From a bacterium (lineage in GTDB: Bacteria; JAUVQV01; DATDCY01), in NCBI GenBank assembly GCA_036524115.1, contig DATDCY010000040.1, forward strand, positions 1-8,505: DNA of 8,505 nucleotides, in the 5' to 3' direction. Shown here piece by piece: positions 1-6,801 of this stretch. The translations under genes and the position numbers were made by a program. The notes beneath the pieces are model-generated. The model saw only the letters and a list, made by a program, of their open reading frames with translations. It did not search any database and was not told the DNA's origin. Every line of letters begins with the position of its first letter. The first letter of the stretch is position 1.

Positions 1-1191
1 CGGGCGCGCGTCGAGGCCATCAGCACCCTGCGCGTCGCCGCCGCGAAGCTCGACACCCTCGTGAATCTCGTCGGCGAGCTCGTGACGGTGCAGGCGCGGC
101 TCGCCCGGGTGGCGGGCCGCATCGGGGATGCGGAGCTCGACGGCGTCGCCGAGGAGGTCGAGCGCCTCACCGCGGGCATGCGCGACAACACCCTCAGCGT
201 GCGCATGGTGCCGATCGGTCCCTCGTTCGCCAAGTTCCGCCGTCACGTGCGCGACCTCGCGCACGAGGTCGGCCACGAGGTGGACCTGGTGACCGAGGGC
301 GAGGACACGGAGCTGGACAAGACCGTGATCGACCGGCTCGCGGACCCGATCGTCCACCTGCTGCGCAACAGCATCGACCACGGCATCGAGACGCCGGACG
401 TGCGCGAGCGCGCCGGCAAGCCGCGCCGGGGCACGGTCCGGCTCTCGGCGTCGTACTCCGGGGCGAGCGTGATCATCCGCGTCGAGGACGACGGCGCGGG
501 CATCGACCTCGAGGCCGTGCGGCGCAAGGCGGTGGAGCGCGGCCTGCTCGCCGAGCACGACGCGCGCTCCGAGCGCGAGCTGATCGCGCTGATGTTCCTC
601 CCGGGCTTCTCGACGAGCGGGACCGTGACCACCGTCTCGGGGCGCGGCGTCGGCCTGGACGTCGTCAAGCGCGCGGTCGAGACGCTGCGGGGCCAGATCA
701 ACGTCGAGAGCCGGCTGGGGGCGGGGACCACGTTCGAGGTCCGCCTGCCGCTGACCCTGGCCATCATCGAGGGGCTCGACGTCGTCGTCGGCGGCGAGCA
801 CTTCATCCTCCCGCTGGCCGTGGTGAACGAGTGCGTGGAGCTGCTCCGGGACGCGGCCGCGGCGGCGGGGCCCCGGCGCCTGGCCGAGATCCGGGGGGAG
901 CTGGTCCCGTACGTGCGGCTGCGGGACTGGTTCGCGGTGGACGGCGAGGCGCCCCGGCGCGAGCAGATCGTCGTGACGGAGGCCGAGGGCTTCCGGGTCG
1001 GACTGGTCGTGGACGCCGTCGTCGGCGAGCAGCAGACGGTGATCAAGCCGCTCGGCCGCCTGTTCGGCAACGCGCGGGGGCTCGCGGGGGCCACGATCCT
1101 CGGGGACGGGACCGTCGCCCTGATCCTCGACGTCGCCCAGCTGGTGCAGAGCGTCGAGCGCGCCCGGGATGGCGCGGGCGCGGCCGGCTAG
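1..1191 (+). CDS. cheA: Chemotaxis histidine kinase CheA, C-terminal part (5' end outside window)
   Basis: CheA autophosphorylates in response to receptor arrays and passes phosphate to CheY and CheB. The reading frame is open from base 1, so the gene begins upstream; 396 residues are visible. In order (fragment numbering) they are: the end of the P3 dimerisation domain (about 1-60, with LVNLVGELV at 20-28); the P4 ATPase, with N-box LLRNSIDHGIE around N123, G1 box DDGAGID at 163-169 and G2 box GRGVGLDVV from 214; and a C-terminal CheW-like P5 domain from about 250 that would bind CheW and receptors. The N-terminal Hpt domain with the phosphorylated His and the CheY/CheB-binding P2 domain are not in the window. 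All visible ATP-binding motifs look intact. The P4 and P5 order separates CheA from ordinary sensor kinases. The gene is followed by cheR after a short gap with a T-run. Identification is very secure; only the length is unknown. Confidence 0.97.
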   Translation, partial: RARVEAISTLRVAAAKLDTLVNLVGELVTVQARLARVAGRIGDAELDGVAEEVERLTAGMRDNTLSVRMVPIGPSFAKFRRHVRDLAHEVGHEVDLVTEGEDTELDKTVIDRLADPIVHLLRNSIDHGIETPDVRERAGKPRRGTVRLSASYSGASVIIRVEDDGAGIDLEAVRRKAVERGLLAEHDARSERELIALMFLPGFSTSGTVTTVSGRGVGLDVVKRAVETLRGQINVESRLGAGTTFEVRLPLTLAIIEGLDVVVGGEHFILPLAVVNECVELLRDAAAAAGPRRLAEIRGELVPYVRLRDWFAVDGEAPRREQIVVTEAEGFRVGLVVDAVVGEQQTVIKPLGRLFGNARGLAGATILGDGTVALILDVAQLVQSVERARDGAGAAG

Positions 1192-1197
1192 TTCGCG

Positions 1198-1222
1198 GCC
1201 GGCGGCTGGCGGCGTTTTTTTT
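1198..1222 (+). terminator. Weak hairpin plus T8 run between cheA and cheR
   Basis: Just after the cheA stop, GCCGG (1198-1202) can pair with CTGGC (1206-1210) around a 3-nt loop, with one G-U pair. Four bases later there is an unbroken run of eight Ts (1215-1222). A second, mutually exclusive 6-bp stem is possible between GCCGGC at 1183-1188 and 1198-1203. The T-run stands out in such GC-rich DNA. The stem is short and separated from the Ts, so at best this is a leaky terminator or attenuator that lowers cheR-cheD expression relative to cheA. It could also simply be an A/T tract that keeps the cheR ribosome binding site open. This is inferred from sequence only. Confidence 0.3.
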
Positions 1223-1229
1223 GGGGAGG
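1223..1229 (+). promoter_or_regulatory. Shine-Dalgarno site that sets the cheR start
   Basis: GGGGAGG directly follows the T-run and lies 5 nt before the GTG at 1235. No comparable purine-rich site precedes the next in-frame ATG at 1322, where the upstream bases are mostly pyrimidines. This favours GTG 1235 as the cheR start. Confidence 0.6.
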
Positions 1230-1234
1230 CGGAC

Positions 1235-2146
1235 GTGGGATTCGGCTGGGCAACGCGCGGAGGCCGGGCGTCGGCGCCCGTCGCCCCCGCCAAGCGCCCC
1301 GCACCGCTCGCGCTCCCCGGGATGAGCCCGGAGGTCTTCGCCCGCTTCAGCGAGCTCGTCCAGGCGCAGTGCGGGATCAAGATGCCCCCGACGAAGCAGA
1401 CCATGCTCGAGGCGCGGCTGCGCAAGCGCCTGCGGAGCCTCTCGGTCGAGACGTTCGAGGAGTACGGCGACCTCGTCTTCTCCGACGACTGCCCCGAGGA
1501 CGAGCTGGTGCACCTGCTGGATGCCGTGACGACCAACAAGACCGACTTCTTCCGCGAGGGGGTGCAGTTCGAGATCCTCCTCGGGCACGTGCTGCCGTCC
1601 CTGGCGGCCGCCGGCGTCGGCACCCGCTCGCCGCTGCGCGCGTGGAGCGCCGGCTGCGCCACCGGCGAGGAGGCCTGGACGCTGGCGATGACCCTCGAGG
1701 ATTTCCGCGGCCGGTGCCCGGAGTTCCGCTACCACATCCTCGCCACGGACCTCTCGACGCGCGTGCTCGCCACGGCGGCGCGGGGGGTCTACCCGGAGGA
1801 GCGCGTGCTGCCGGTCCCCGAGCGCTTGCGGCGCGCCTGGTTCCTGCGCAGCCGCGACCGCACCCGCGGCCTCGTCCGCGTGGCGCCGGAGTTGCGCGCG
1901 CACGTCGACTTCCGGCGGTTGAACTTCCGGGAGCCGCGGGAGCTGGCGGGCCCCCCTCTCGACCTGATCTTCTGCCGCAACGTCCTCATCTATTTCGACA
2001 AGGAGTTCCAGCGCGAGCTGCTGATGCGGTTCTGCGATCGGCTCCCGCCGGGCGGGCACCTCTTCCTCGGCCACACCGAGAGCATCCACGGCATGGACCT
2101 GCCGCTGGTCGGGCTGGGGCACGCCGTCCACCGTCGCGTCGGCTGA
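1235..2146 (+). CDS. cheR: Chemotaxis protein methyltransferase CheR
   Basis: CheR transfers methyl groups from S-adenosylmethionine to receptor glutamates and opposes CheB in adaptation. From the GTG start it has 303 residues. The N-terminal helical domain begins near residue 30 (MSPEVFARF), continues through K- and R-rich RLRKRLRSL, and contains the family motif [10 protein letters not shown]. The SAM-binding loop follows at about 140-148 (GCATGEEAW), then CRNVLIYFD, and GHTES near the C-terminus. The start is the main doubt. GTG 1235 has a good ribosome binding site and adds 29 Gly/Ala/Pro-rich residues. ATG 1322 gives 274 residues, nearer the usual family length, but has no visible ribosome binding site. 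In the SAM loop the usual Pro-Tyr after GEE is Ala-Trp, a mild deviation. The stop is 13 nt before cheB, consistent with co-transcription. Function is secure; the start is moderately so. Confidence 0.93.
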   Translation: MGFGWATRGGRASAPVAPAKRPAPLALPGMSPEVFARFSELVQAQCGIKMPPTKQTMLEARLRKRLRSLSVETFEEYGDLVFSDDCPEDELVHLLDAVTTNKTDFFREGVQFEILLGHVLPSLAAAGVGTRSPLRAWSAGCATGEEAWTLAMTLEDFRGRCPEFRYHILATDLSTRVLATAARGVYPEERVLPVPERLRRAWFLRSRDRTRGLVRVAPELRAHVDFRRLNFREPRELAGPPLDLIFCRNVLIYFDKEFQRELLMRFCDRLPPGGHLFLGHTESIHGMDLPLVGLGHAVHRRVG

Positions 2147-2159
2147 AGGCGGAGGGGGC

Positions 2160-3242
2160 ATGGTCGAGGCGCGCAAGATCCGGGTGCTGATCGTCGACGA
2201 CTCGGCGATCGTCCGCCAGACGCTCGCCGAGCTGCTCGCCTCGGACCCCGAGGTCTCGGTGATGGGGACGGCGCCCGACCCGTTCGTGGCCGCCGAGAAG
2301 ATCAGCCACGAGGTCCCCGACGTGATCACCCTCGACGTCGAGATGCCGCGGATGGACGGGTTGACCTTCCTGCGCAAGATCATGACCCAGCACCCGATGC
2401 CCGTGGTGATCTGCTCGAGCCTGACCGAGGAGGGCGCCGCAACCACGCTGCGGGCGCTCGAGCTCGGCGCGGTCGACATCATCCTCAAGCCGCGCCTCGG
2501 CGCGCGTCAGTTCCTGGAGGAGAACCGGATCCGCCTGCTCGACGCGGTGAAGGCGGCGGCGCAGGCGAAGGTGCGCCCCCCGCGCGCCGCCATCGCGGCC
2601 GCCGCGACCCCGGCGCCGAAGCTCACGGCGGACGCGGTGCTGCGCCGGGCCGCGCCCGACGGGCTGATCCACACCACCGAGAAGGTCGTCGTCGTCGGCG
2701 CCTCGACGGGCGGCACGGAGGCGATCCGCGAGCTGCTGCAGGCGCTGCCGCCGGAGGCGCCGGGCCTGGTGATCGTCCAGCACATGCCCGAGCGCTTCAC
2801 GCAGGCGTTCGCCCAGCGCCTCGACGGGATCTGCCAGGTCACCGTGCGCGAGGCGCAGCACAACGACTCGGTGATCCCCGGGCAGGCGCTCATCGCGCCG
2901 GGCAACCGCCACACGCTCCTGCGGCGCAGCGGCGCCCGCTACTTCGTCGAGGTCACGGACGGCCCGCTGGTCTGCCGGCACCGGCCCTCGGTGGACGTGC
3001 TCTTCCGGTCCGCCGCGCGCTGGGCCGGCCCGAACGCCGTCGGCGTGATCATGACCGGTATGGGCGACGACGGCGCGCAGGGGATGCTCGAGCTGCGGGA
3101 GGCCGGCGCGCGGACGATCGCCCAGGACGAGGCCTCGTGCGTCGTCTTCGGGATGCCGAAGGAGGCGATCAAGAAGAACGCGGTGGAGCGGGTCGTGGCG
3201 CTCCAGGCGCTGCCGGCGGCCATCGCGGCCGCCGCCCGCTAA
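2160..3242 (+). CDS. cheB: Chemotaxis response regulator protein-glutamate methylesterase/deamidase CheB
   Basis: CheB removes methyl groups from receptor glutamates and can deamidate receptor glutamines; phosphorylation by CheA activates it. The 360 residues match the usual length. The receiver domain (about 1-125) shows the acidic pair D13/D14, phospho-acceptor D59 in [10 protein letters not shown], and K110 in LKP. An Ala/Pro-rich linker of roughly 130-170 leads to the methylesterase domain, with catalytic S182 in GASTGG, H208 in QHMP, and D304 in [10 protein letters not shown]. All catalytic and phosphorylation residues are present, so it should be active. ATG 2160 has GGAGG four bases upstream. 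It lies 13 nt after cheR and 29 nt before the kinase-like gene, so it sits mid-operon. Little else it could be. Confidence 0.97.
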   Translation: MVEARKIRVLIVDDSAIVRQTLAELLASDPEVSVMGTAPDPFVAAEKISHEVPDVITLDVEMPRMDGLTFLRKIMTQHPMPVVICSSLTEEGAATTLRALELGAVDIILKPRLGARQFLEENRIRLLDAVKAAAQAKVRPPRAAIAAAATPAPKLTADAVLRRAAPDGLIHTTEKVVVVGASTGGTEAIRELLQALPPEAPGLVIVQHMPERFTQAFAQRLDGICQVTVREAQHNDSVIPGQALIAPGNRHTLLRRSGARYFVEVTDGPLVCRHRPSVDVLFRSAARWAGPNAVGVIMTGMGDDGAQGMLELREAGARTIAQDEASCVVFGMPKEAIKKNAVERVVALQALPAAIAAAAR

Positions 3243-3271
3243 AGAGCGGCGGGCCGGGCAAGGAGGGGGAG

Positions 3272-4150
3272 ATGAAGGAGTTGGAGGACGGGGAGCTGCT
3301 CGCGCAGCTGGCGCGGCGCATCGAGGACAAGAACGACGCGCTGCAGGCGCTGCAGGTGACGACCCGCAAGCTCGGCGAGCTCAACCAGCGGCTGCTCGAG
3401 TCGGAGCAGCTCAAGGGGCGCTTTCTCTCGAACATCCGCAACGAGATCAACAACCCGCTCGCGGCGATCCAGGCGATCGCCCGCGAGCTCGGCGCGGGGG
3501 CGGCCGCCGACCCGGCCGAGGCCGCGGCCCTCGCCGCCACGATCCTGCGCGAGTCGCTCTCCCTGGACTTCCAGCTGCACAACATCTTCGTGGCGGCCGA
3601 GCTCGAGGCGGGGGAGACGGCCCTGGTCGTCGCGCACCTGGACGCGCGGCGGCTGGTCGAGGAGACGGTCGCCTCGTTCCAGCCGCTGGCCGGGGCGCGG
3701 CGGGTCGCGCTCGCCTTCTCCTGGGACGAGGCCGGCTGCAGCCCCTTCCGGAGCGACGCCGCGAAGCTGCAGATCATCGTCGCGAACCTGGTCTCGAACG
3801 CGGTGAAGTTCAGCCACGAGGGCGGCGAGGTGACGGTGAGCGGGTCGTGTGTCGGCGGTGAGCTGGCGGTGTCCGTGCGGGACCGCGGCATCGGCATCGC
3901 GGCGTCCGAGCAGCACCGCATCTTCGAGCGGTTCCTCCAGCTCGAGGAGGCGCGCGCGGCCGGCTGCGGCGGCAACGGCCTCGGTCTGAGCGTGGTGCGG
4001 GCGCTGGTCGAGCTGCTCGGCGGCGGCGTGGCCATCGAGAGCGCCCCCGGCGAGGGCAGCACCTTCACCGTGCGCATCCCGGAAGCCGCCCAGGAGGCGG
4101 CCGCCTGGGCCGACGGCGGCACCCTCTACTTCGGCGAGGAGCGCTTCTAG
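3272..4150 (+). CDS. Soluble histidine-kinase-like protein with His-to-Asn HisKA domain, in chemotaxis operon
   Basis: A 292-residue protein with no signal peptide, membrane segment, PAS or HAMP domain visible. Residues 1-48 look like a charged coiled coil. A HisKA-type H-box follows at 51-63 (FLSNIRNEINNPL), and then a full HATPase domain: N-box Asn N176, G1 box DRGIGI at 204-209, and G2 box GNGLGLS at 234-240. In active kinases the H-box normally reads SHE; here position 57 is Asn (codon AAC), so the standard phospho-acceptor is missing while the ATP site looks complete. The following E58 and N61 keep the ExxN pattern tied to phosphatase activity in HisKA proteins. ATG 3272 has a strong AGGAGG-type site 5 nt upstream. 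The gene lies between cheB and cheD (17-nt gap), so a chemotaxis role is likely, for example dephosphorylating CheY or CheB or acting as an ATP-dependent scaffold. That role is inference; I know no named function. Confidence 0.88.
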   Translation: MKELEDGELLAQLARRIEDKNDALQALQVTTRKLGELNQRLLESEQLKGRFLSNIRNEINNPLAAIQAIARELGAGAAADPAEAAALAATILRESLSLDFQLHNIFVAAELEAGETALVVAHLDARRLVEETVASFQPLAGARRVALAFSWDEAGCSPFRSDAAKLQIIVANLVSNAVKFSHEGGEVTVSGSCVGGELAVSVRDRGIGIAASEQHRIFERFLQLEEARAAGCGGNGLGLSVVRALVELLGGGVAIESAPGEGSTFTVRIPEAAQEAAAWADGGTLYFGEERF

Positions 4151-4167
4151 CGCGGCGGCCCGGGGGC

Positions 4168-4659
4168 GTGCGGCGGGCAAGCGTGTACACGGAGCAGACC
4201 GAGACCTTCGTCCTCCTCCCGGGGATGATCCGCGCCGGCCGCGGCGAGGGGCTGGTGCGGACGGTGCTGGGCTCATGCGTGTCGGTCTGCCTCTGGGACC
4301 CGGCGATCGGGGCCGGCGGGATGAACCACTATCTGCTGCCGCTCTGGAACGGCGAGGGACTGCCCTCGCCGCGGTACGGCAACGTCGCCATCCCCCGGCT
4401 CATCGAGCGCGTGCTCGAGCTGGGCTGCCGCCGTGACCGGCTCGTCGCGAAGGTCTTCGGCGGCGGCGCCGTCCTGGACATCTCGGTCGGCCTCTTCCCC
4501 GTGGGCGAGCGCAACGCGTCGCTCGCCCTCGAGCAGCTCGGCGCGGAGCGGATACCCGTCGTGGCCCGGGACGTCGGCGGGGAGTGGACGCGGACGATCG
4601 TCTTCAATCACGGCACCGGCGTGGTGCGCCTGCGGCGGCTCGGCCCCCCGGCGAAGTGA
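4168..4659 (+). CDS. cheD: Chemoreceptor glutamine deamidase CheD
   Basis: CheD hydrolyses specific receptor glutamines to glutamates, priming them for methylation; in some bacteria it also interacts with CheC, but no cheC is seen here. The 163-residue protein shows the nucleophile C37 in VLGSCVSVCLWD, H54 in GGMNHYLLP (spaced 17 residues, as in the family), a Thr just upstream of the Cys motif (T32), and the later conserved VFGGGAVL and GERNASLALEQL stretches. The catalytic residues look intact. The start is uncertain: GTG 4168 is used, but GTG 4183 (five residues shorter) is equally possible and neither has a clear ribosome binding site, so translation may depend partly on coupling to the upstream gene 17 nt away. 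It appears to be the last gene of the chemotaxis block. Confidence 0.95.
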   Translation: MRRASVYTEQTETFVLLPGMIRAGRGEGLVRTVLGSCVSVCLWDPAIGAGGMNHYLLPLWNGEGLPSPRYGNVAIPRLIERVLELGCRRDRLVAKVFGGGAVLDISVGLFPVGERNASLALEQLGAERIPVVARDVGGEWTRTIVFNHGTGVVRLRRLGPPAK

Positions 4660-4661
4660 CG

Positions 4662-4682
4662 CGCCCGGGCGGCTGCCGGGCG
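4662..4682 (+). terminator. GC hairpin directly after cheD, no T-tract
   Basis: Three bases after the cheD stop, CGCCCGG (4662-4668) pairs perfectly with CCGGGCG (4676-4682) around a 7-nt loop. No run of Ts follows, so it is not a classical intrinsic terminator. It could slow polymerase or protect the 3' end of the che message. Its position between two blocks, before a promoter, fits an operon end. Confidence 0.35.
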
Positions 4683-4705
4683 GACGCGCCGGCTGCCGCG
4701 GAGAC

Positions 4706-4734
4706 TCGACAGCCCCGCGGGCTTGTGCTAGATT
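4706..4734 (+). promoter_or_regulatory. Sigma70-type promoter for tRNA-Val and probably trpS-scpAB
   Basis: TCGACA (4706-4711, one mismatch to TTGACA) is separated by exactly 17 nt from TAGATT (4729-4734, four of six to TATAAT). A TG lies at 4726-4727, one base before the -10 box (TGC then TAGATT), as in extended -10 promoters. The spot is locally less GC-rich than its surroundings. Transcription would start near 4741, about 19 nt before the tRNA. No other comparable promoter was seen before trpS. Confidence 0.6.
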
Positions 4735-4759
4735 CCCGCCGTTGCTGGAGAGACGCAAC

Positions 4760-4834
4760 GGGCGCTTAGCTCAGTGGCAGAGCACTGTCTTCACACGGCA
4801 GGGGTCACTGGTTCAAGCCCAGTAGCGCCCACCA
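4760..4834 (+). tRNA. tRNA-Val, anticodon CAC
   Basis: A complete 75-nt cloverleaf. The acceptor stem GGGCGCT (4760-4766) pairs with AGCGCCC (4824-4830). The D stem is GCTC/GAGC (4769-4772, 4780-4783). The anticodon stem CTGTC/GGCAG has one wobble pair and loop TTCACAC, giving anticodon CAC at 4792-4794, which reads the valine codon GTG. The variable region has 5 nt, and the T arm is ACTGG/CCAGT with loop TTCAAGC. The discriminator A4831 is followed by an encoded CCA (4832-4834). It reads a codon favoured in this GC-rich coding sequence. It sits between a promoter and a terminator-like hairpin, just upstream of trpS. Confidence 0.97.
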
Positions 4835-4845
4835 TCGTGGAAAGG

Positions 4846-4875
4846 GGCCCCGTCCTCGAGCAGGGCGGGGCCTTT
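4846..4875 (+). terminator. Strong hairpin after tRNA-Val with short T-tract
   Basis: GGCCCCGTCCT (4846-4856) pairs with AGGGCGGGGCC (4862-4872) over 11 bp with one G-U pair and a 5-nt loop, followed by only TTT. The stem is strong but the T-tract weak, so termination is probably partial. No promoter is visible between it and trpS, so some read-through from the tRNA promoter likely feeds the downstream genes. Confidence 0.65.
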
Positions 4876-4909
4876 GCATTGGCGCCACGGCGCTAAGGAG
4901 AGTGCTCGG

Positions 4910-5893
4910 ATGCGCGAGCGGGTCTTGAGCGGGATGCGGCCCTCCGGGAAGCTCCACCTCGGGCACCTGCACGGGGCGCTCGCCAACTGGCGCGAGCTGC
5001 AGGAGCGCTACGACTGCTTCTACTTCGTGGCCGACTGGCACGCCCTGACCTCCGAGTACGCCAACCCGACGGCCATCCGCGAGAACGGCCGGCAGATGGT
5101 CCTCGACTGGCTGGCGGCGGGCATCGACCCGGCGAAGGCCGTCCTCTTCGTGCAGTCCCAGGTGGTCGAGCACGCGGAGCTGCACCTGCTGCTGTCGATG
5201 ATCACGCCGCTCTCGTGGCTCGAGCGCTGCCCGACCTACAAGGAGCAGCTCGAGCAGGTCAAGGACAAGGACCTGCAGACCTACGGCTTCCTCGGCTACC
5301 CGGTGCTGCAGACGGCCGACATCACGATGTACCTCGCCAACTGGGTGCCGGTGGGCGTCGACCAGCTGCCGCACCTGGAGCTGGCGCGCGAGATCGTGCG
5401 GCGCTTCCACTTCCTCTACGGCGAGGGCGTGCTCGTGGAGCCCCAGCCGAAGCTCACCGAGTTCCCGAAGATCCCCGGCACCGACGGGCGCAAGATGAGC
5501 AAGAGCTACGGCAACTCCATCTTCCTCTCCGACACCGCGGAGGAGACCGCGAAGAAGATCCTGCCGATGGTGACCGACCCGGCGCGGGTGCGGCGCAGCG
5601 ACCCGGGGGACCCGGAGAAGTGCCCGGCCTTCACCCTGCACCGCGTCGCCACGCCGGAGGCCGAGCGCGAGCGGCTCGCCGCGGGCTGCCGGGGTGCCGG
5701 CATCGGCTGCATCGACTGCAAGAAGGTGCTCATCGAGCACCTCAACGCGTCGCTCGCGCCGCTGCGCCGCCGGCGCGCGGAGCTGGCCGCCGACCCGGAG
5801 CTCGTCGGGCGGATCCTCGCGGAGGGGACCGACCGCGCCCGCGCCGAGGCGGCGCGCACGATGGCCGCGGTGCGCCGGGCCGTCAGCCTCTAG
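4910..5893 (+). CDS. trpS: Tryptophanyl-tRNA synthetase TrpS
   Basis: This cytoplasmic class I aminoacyl-tRNA synthetase charges tRNA-Trp with tryptophan. It has 327 residues, normal for bacterial TrpRS. The class I HIGH-like motif HLGH is at 16-19, following GMRPSGKLHLG, and KMSKS is at 195-199; the GYPVLQTADI and VGVDQLPHLELAREI stretches are typical of the family. Cysteines C238, C260, C267 and C270 are spaced C-x21-C-x6-C-x2-C, very close to the set that binds a [4Fe-4S] cluster in Thermotoga maritima TrpRS, so an iron-sulfur form is likely. ATG 4910 has AAGGAG 9 nt upstream and starts at the usual RVLSGMRPSG region; an upstream in-frame ATG at 4874 lies in the terminator tail and is unlikely. 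A small hairpin (4881-4894) abuts the ribosome binding site. It is followed by scpA 23 nt later. Confidence 0.97.
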   Translation: MRERVLSGMRPSGKLHLGHLHGALANWRELQERYDCFYFVADWHALTSEYANPTAIRENGRQMVLDWLAAGIDPAKAVLFVQSQVVEHAELHLLLSMITPLSWLERCPTYKEQLEQVKDKDLQTYGFLGYPVLQTADITMYLANWVPVGVDQLPHLELAREIVRRFHFLYGEGVLVEPQPKLTEFPKIPGTDGRKMSKSYGNSIFLSDTAEETAKKILPMVTDPARVRRSDPGDPEKCPAFTLHRVATPEAERERLAAGCRGAGIGCIDCKKVLIEHLNASLAPLRRRRAELAADPELVGRILAEGTDRARAEAARTMAAVRRAVSL

Positions 5894-5916
5894 GCCGGGT
5901 GGCCCCGGGGACGGGC

Positions 5917-6801
5917 ATGGGCGCGCCGACGGACGCCTTCGAGGACAGCCCGCTGCGGCAGCTGCCGGTGCGCCTCGCGCTCTTCGAGGGGCCGCTGGAC
6001 CTGCTGCTGCACCTGTGCCGCGAGAACAAGGTCGACATCACCGACATCCCCATCGCCGCGATCACCGAGCAGTACCTGGCCTACCTCGACGTGATGCGCA
6101 CGATGAACCTCGAGGTCGCCGGCGAGTTCCTCGTCGTGGCGGCGACGCTGCTGCACATCAAGTCGCGGCTGCTCCTGCCCCTCGAGGAGACCTCCGAGGG
6201 CGAGGAGGGCGAGGACCCGCGGCACGACCTCGTGCGCCAGCTGCTCGAGTACCAGAAGTTCAAGGAGGCGGGGCTCGCGCTGCGCGAGCTCGAGGAGCGG
6301 CGCAGCGCCATCTTCGCGCGGGAGAGCCTCGGGCCGGAGGGCCCGCCGCGGACCGACTACCCTCTCGAGGTCTCGATGTTCGACCTGCTTGCCGCGCTGC
6401 GCCGCGTCATCGAGCAGATGCCGAAGACCCAGCTGGTGCAGCTCGAGCCCGACCGCCTCAGCGTCGCCCAGCGCATCGCCGAGGTGCTCGAGGCGCTGGC
6501 CGGCGGCGGAGAGATGCGGTTCGAGGAGCTCTTCCGCGGCGCGCGCGAGGTCGGCGACGTGGTCGTCACCTTCCTCGCCGTGCTCGAGCTGGTGCGGCTG
6601 CGCCTGGTGCGGATCTGGCAGGCCGAAGCCTACGGCGAGATCCGCGTCGCCGCGGTGTCGGCAGCGGCCGGGAGCCAGGACGCGCCGGCGGCCGGGGATG
6701 GCGCGGGCGCCGGGGCGGCGGAGGCGGGCGCGGAGGAGACGGAGGACGCGGGCGAACCCGCGGAGGAGCCGGGGCACACGGAGGAGCACGAGGGTGAGTG
6801 A
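5917..6801 (+). CDS. scpA: Segregation and condensation protein A, ScpA
   Basis: ScpA is the kleisin subunit that bridges the SMC ATPase heads and binds ScpB, forming the bacterial condensin that compacts and helps segregate chromosomes. The 294-residue product starts with the classic N-terminal signature around 22-33 (LFEGPLDLLLHL), then VDITDIPIAAITEQYL and FLVVAATLLHIKSRLLLP. A charged middle region leads to the C-terminal winged helix (MRFEELF and VVVTFLAVLELVRL, then roughly to residue 246). Residues about 247-294 form an Ala/Gly/Glu-rich acidic tail beyond the usual end. ATG 5917 has only GGGG upstream; GTG 5899, six codons earlier, is an alternative. The gene overlaps scpB by 8 nt, as expected for partners made together. 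Very secure. Confidence 0.96.
   Translation: MGAPTDAFEDSPLRQLPVRLALFEGPLDLLLHLCRENKVDITDIPIAAITEQYLAYLDVMRTMNLEVAGEFLVVAATLLHIKSRLLLPLEETSEGEEGEDPRHDLVRQLLEYQKFKEAGLALRELEERRSAIFARESLGPEGPPRTDYPLEVSMFDLLAALRRVIEQMPKTQLVQLEPDRLSVAQRIAEVLEALAGGGEMRFEELFRGAREVGDVVVTFLAVLELVRLRLVRIWQAEAYGEIRVAAVSAAAGSQDAPAAGDGAGAGAAEAGAEETEDAGEPAEEPGHTEEHEGE
6780..6786 (+). promoter_or_regulatory. Ribosome binding site for scpB inside the scpA tail
   Basis: GGAGGAG lies 7 nt before GTG 6794 and is made by Glu codons of the acidic ScpA tail. It supports GTG 6794 as the scpB start, 8 nt upstream of the end of scpA, and suggests translational coupling. Confidence 0.6.

Noticed and set aside
1169-1234. ATG 1169 as the cheR start, inside the cheA end
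   Set aside because: It would translate through the hairpin and T8 run, adds a non-conserved leader, and has no ribosome binding site, whereas GTG 1235 has one.
1043-2488. Long open frame on the minus strand opposite cheA, cheR and cheB
   Set aside because: GC-rich coding DNA routinely gives long antisense frames. The translation is Arg/Ala/Pro-rich low complexity with no recognisable domain, while the + strand genes here are certain.
4433-4825. Open + strand frames overlapping cheD and the tRNA
   Set aside because: They run through the tRNA gene and lie out of frame with cheD; residue composition is Ser/Arg-rich noise.
4811-4834. tRNA-Val 3' end as an integration (att) site
   Set aside because: No second copy of the tRNA end, no integrase and no foreign-looking DNA were found; the neighbours are conserved housekeeping genes.
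4876-4909. T-box or trp-type attenuator controlling trpS
   Set aside because: The leader is too short and lacks T-box motifs or a Trp-rich leader peptide; only a small hairpin before the ribosome binding site is visible.
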